Positions 49,763-50,553 of a DNA stretch of 50,553 nt are shown piece after piece (position 1 is the stretch's first letter; each line of letters begins with the position of its first letter). The notes below the pieces were generated by a model. That model ran no database searches. It saw nothing but the letters and a program-made list of their open reading frames with translations, and was not told where the DNA came from. The position numbers and the translations under genes are program-made. This DNA comes from CAZHAC01 sp964383855. GTDB lineage: Bacteria; Chloroflexota; Dormibacteria; Dormibacterales; Dormibacteraceae. The stretch covers positions 1 through 50,553 of the forward strand of contig CAYLIP010000012.1 of the NCBI GenBank assembly GCA_964383855.1, written 5' to 3'.

Positions 49763-50553
49763 ATGCGTAGATTGGTGGCCTCGGTTGCGGCGTTCGGCGC
49801 CCTGCTCACCGGGCTCGGCAGCGGCACCCTCCCCGCGTCGGCCGAGGACGAGGCGGCGGTCCGCGGCCGCCTGGCCACGGTCGCCGACCAGGCCGCGCAG
49901 AATCGCCAGCAGCTGGACGCCCTCCAGGTGCGGATCGAGGAGCGGCGGCACCGGATCGAATCCGAGCGCGATCAGCTGAGGGGCCTGGCCAAGGCCATCT
50001 ACGTCCAGCCCGAGAACACGCTGGTCGTGATCGCCCAGTCGCCGGATCTCTCCGATGCCGTCTCCCGGGTGACCGACCTGCTGGTGGCCGCCGGCCGCGC
50101 CCGCGCCACCAAGCGGGCGCTCGACCAGGACCTGATCCGGCTGGCCGCCGACCAGGCCCAGCTGCGCGACCGCCAGTCGCAGCTCGACGCCCAGCAGAGG
50201 GAGCTGGAAAACGAGTTCGCGCGCCTGGCCGCCCTGGCCGCGGTCGCGGCGCCCGAGAAGCCGGCCCCGCCGCCGGCGCCCACGGGCTCGATCCCGGACA
50301 TCATCCGGCAGGCCTGGGCGCCCCTGGGCCCCGCCATGCAGGCCTGGGCGATCCGGCTCGCCAGCTGCGAGTCGACGCTCAACCCGCTGGCGGTCAACCG
50401 CTACAGCGGTGCCGCCGGACTCTTCCAGTTCATGCCTCAGACCTGGGCGGCCTCCCCCTGGCACGCATCCTCCCCCTTCGACCCCGCCGCCAACTCGGCG
50501 GCGGCGGCCTGGCTGTACCAGAAGTACGGCGCCTCCCAGTGGGACTGCTCGAG
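49763..50553 (+). CDS. Exported coiled-coil lytic transglycosylase-like protein (3' end outside window)
   Basis: The visible 263 residues start with a signal peptide (MRRLVASVAAFGALLTGLGS, cleavage near PASAED). A long coiled coil follows at about residues 30-160 (QLDALQVRIEERRHRIESER), then a Pro-rich linker and the start of a lysozyme-like SLT/Rpf-type domain: AIRLASCESTLNPLAVN with the catalytic Glu, and SGAAGLFQFMPQTW. It probably cleaves peptidoglycan, like RpfB- or PcsB-type enzymes. No Shine-Dalgarno precedes the ATG. It is divergent from folE across a 69-bp gap. Confidence 0.87.
   Translation, partial: MRRLVASVAAFGALLTGLGSGTLPASAEDEAAVRGRLATVADQAAQNRQQLDALQVRIEERRHRIESERDQLRGLAKAIYVQPENTLVVIAQSPDLSDAVSRVTDLLVAAGRARATKRALDQDLIRLAADQAQLRDRQSQLDAQQRELENEFARLAALAAVAAPEKPAPPPAPTGSIPDIIRQAWAPLGPAMQAWAIRLASCESTLNPLAVNRYSGAAGLFQFMPQTWAASPWHASSPFDPAANSAAAAWLYQKYGASQWDCS

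Overview
This is a high-GC stretch of bacterial chromosome (one 100-N scaffold gap at 42543-42642), densely packed with genes in short operons that overlap by ATGA, GTGA or TTGA. No insertion sequence, prophage, CRISPR array or rRNA is visible. Frequent GTG/TTG starts, a strong G/C bias at third codon positions, several starts with a TANNNT box 6-8 nt upstream and no Shine-Dalgarno (leaderless transcription), and families such as DUF1015, DUF6457-like, DUF3224, DUF5132, CYTH-CHAD and FusA2-type EF-G suggest a soil or terrestrial lineage near Actinobacteria or Chloroflexota/Dormibacterota. This placement is an inference; no marker here fixes the taxon.

Layout. 1-2640 (minus): a PfkB sugar kinase cut by the window edge, a PHP phosphoesterase and small unknown proteins. 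2437-6685 (minus): an operon of an EF-G-like GTPase, a FAD glycerol-3-phosphate dehydrogenase with a C-terminal [2Fe-2S] domain, a small [4Fe-4S] protein and a 67-residue protein. 6732-9162 (plus): two small regulators, an M24 peptidase and an XRE regulator. 9107-9730 (minus): a His-rich membrane protein. 9852-15915 (plus): rpsF-ssb-rpsR, then a class V aminotransferase, serA and a DUF1015 gene (probable serine biosynthesis), then FmdB, thioredoxin and a DUF6457-like protein. 16336-16435: a selenocysteine tRNA (selC).

16557-20441: VOC, DUF1059 and DUF3224 proteins, a broken gene, and a DHA2-type MFS exporter with a divergent MarR regulator. 21115-24748: a membrane module of three HMA-like domains that lack CxxC, a P1B-like ATPase that lacks the CPx motif, DUF5132 and a small membrane protein. 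24926-27220: an SDR and a CYTH-CHAD protein. 27411-33028: a glucosylglycerate/mannosylglycerate hydrolase-like GH63 enzyme divergent from a complete sugar ABC importer. 33081-39004: a flavin disulfide reductase, a berberine-bridge-type oxidase with an in-frame TAG, a MetE-core methyltransferase and a Tat-exported phospholipase C-like enzyme. 39072-41867: a surface protein with a Thr-Pro stalk, PKD, TIG and kelch domains.

41937-46863: a CitA/CitB-type two-component system (interrupted by the gap) divergent from a NitT/TauT-type ABC transporter, with tandem CCAAAACG boxes between them. 46953-50553: a soluble histidine kinase, an alpha/beta hydrolase, GTP cyclohydrolase I and a partial cell-wall lytic enzyme.

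The most unusual elements are the CxxC-less/CPx-less P-type ATPase module, the isolated selC gene, and the coupling of a FusA2-type GTPase with an iron-sulfur glycerol-3-phosphate dehydrogenase.
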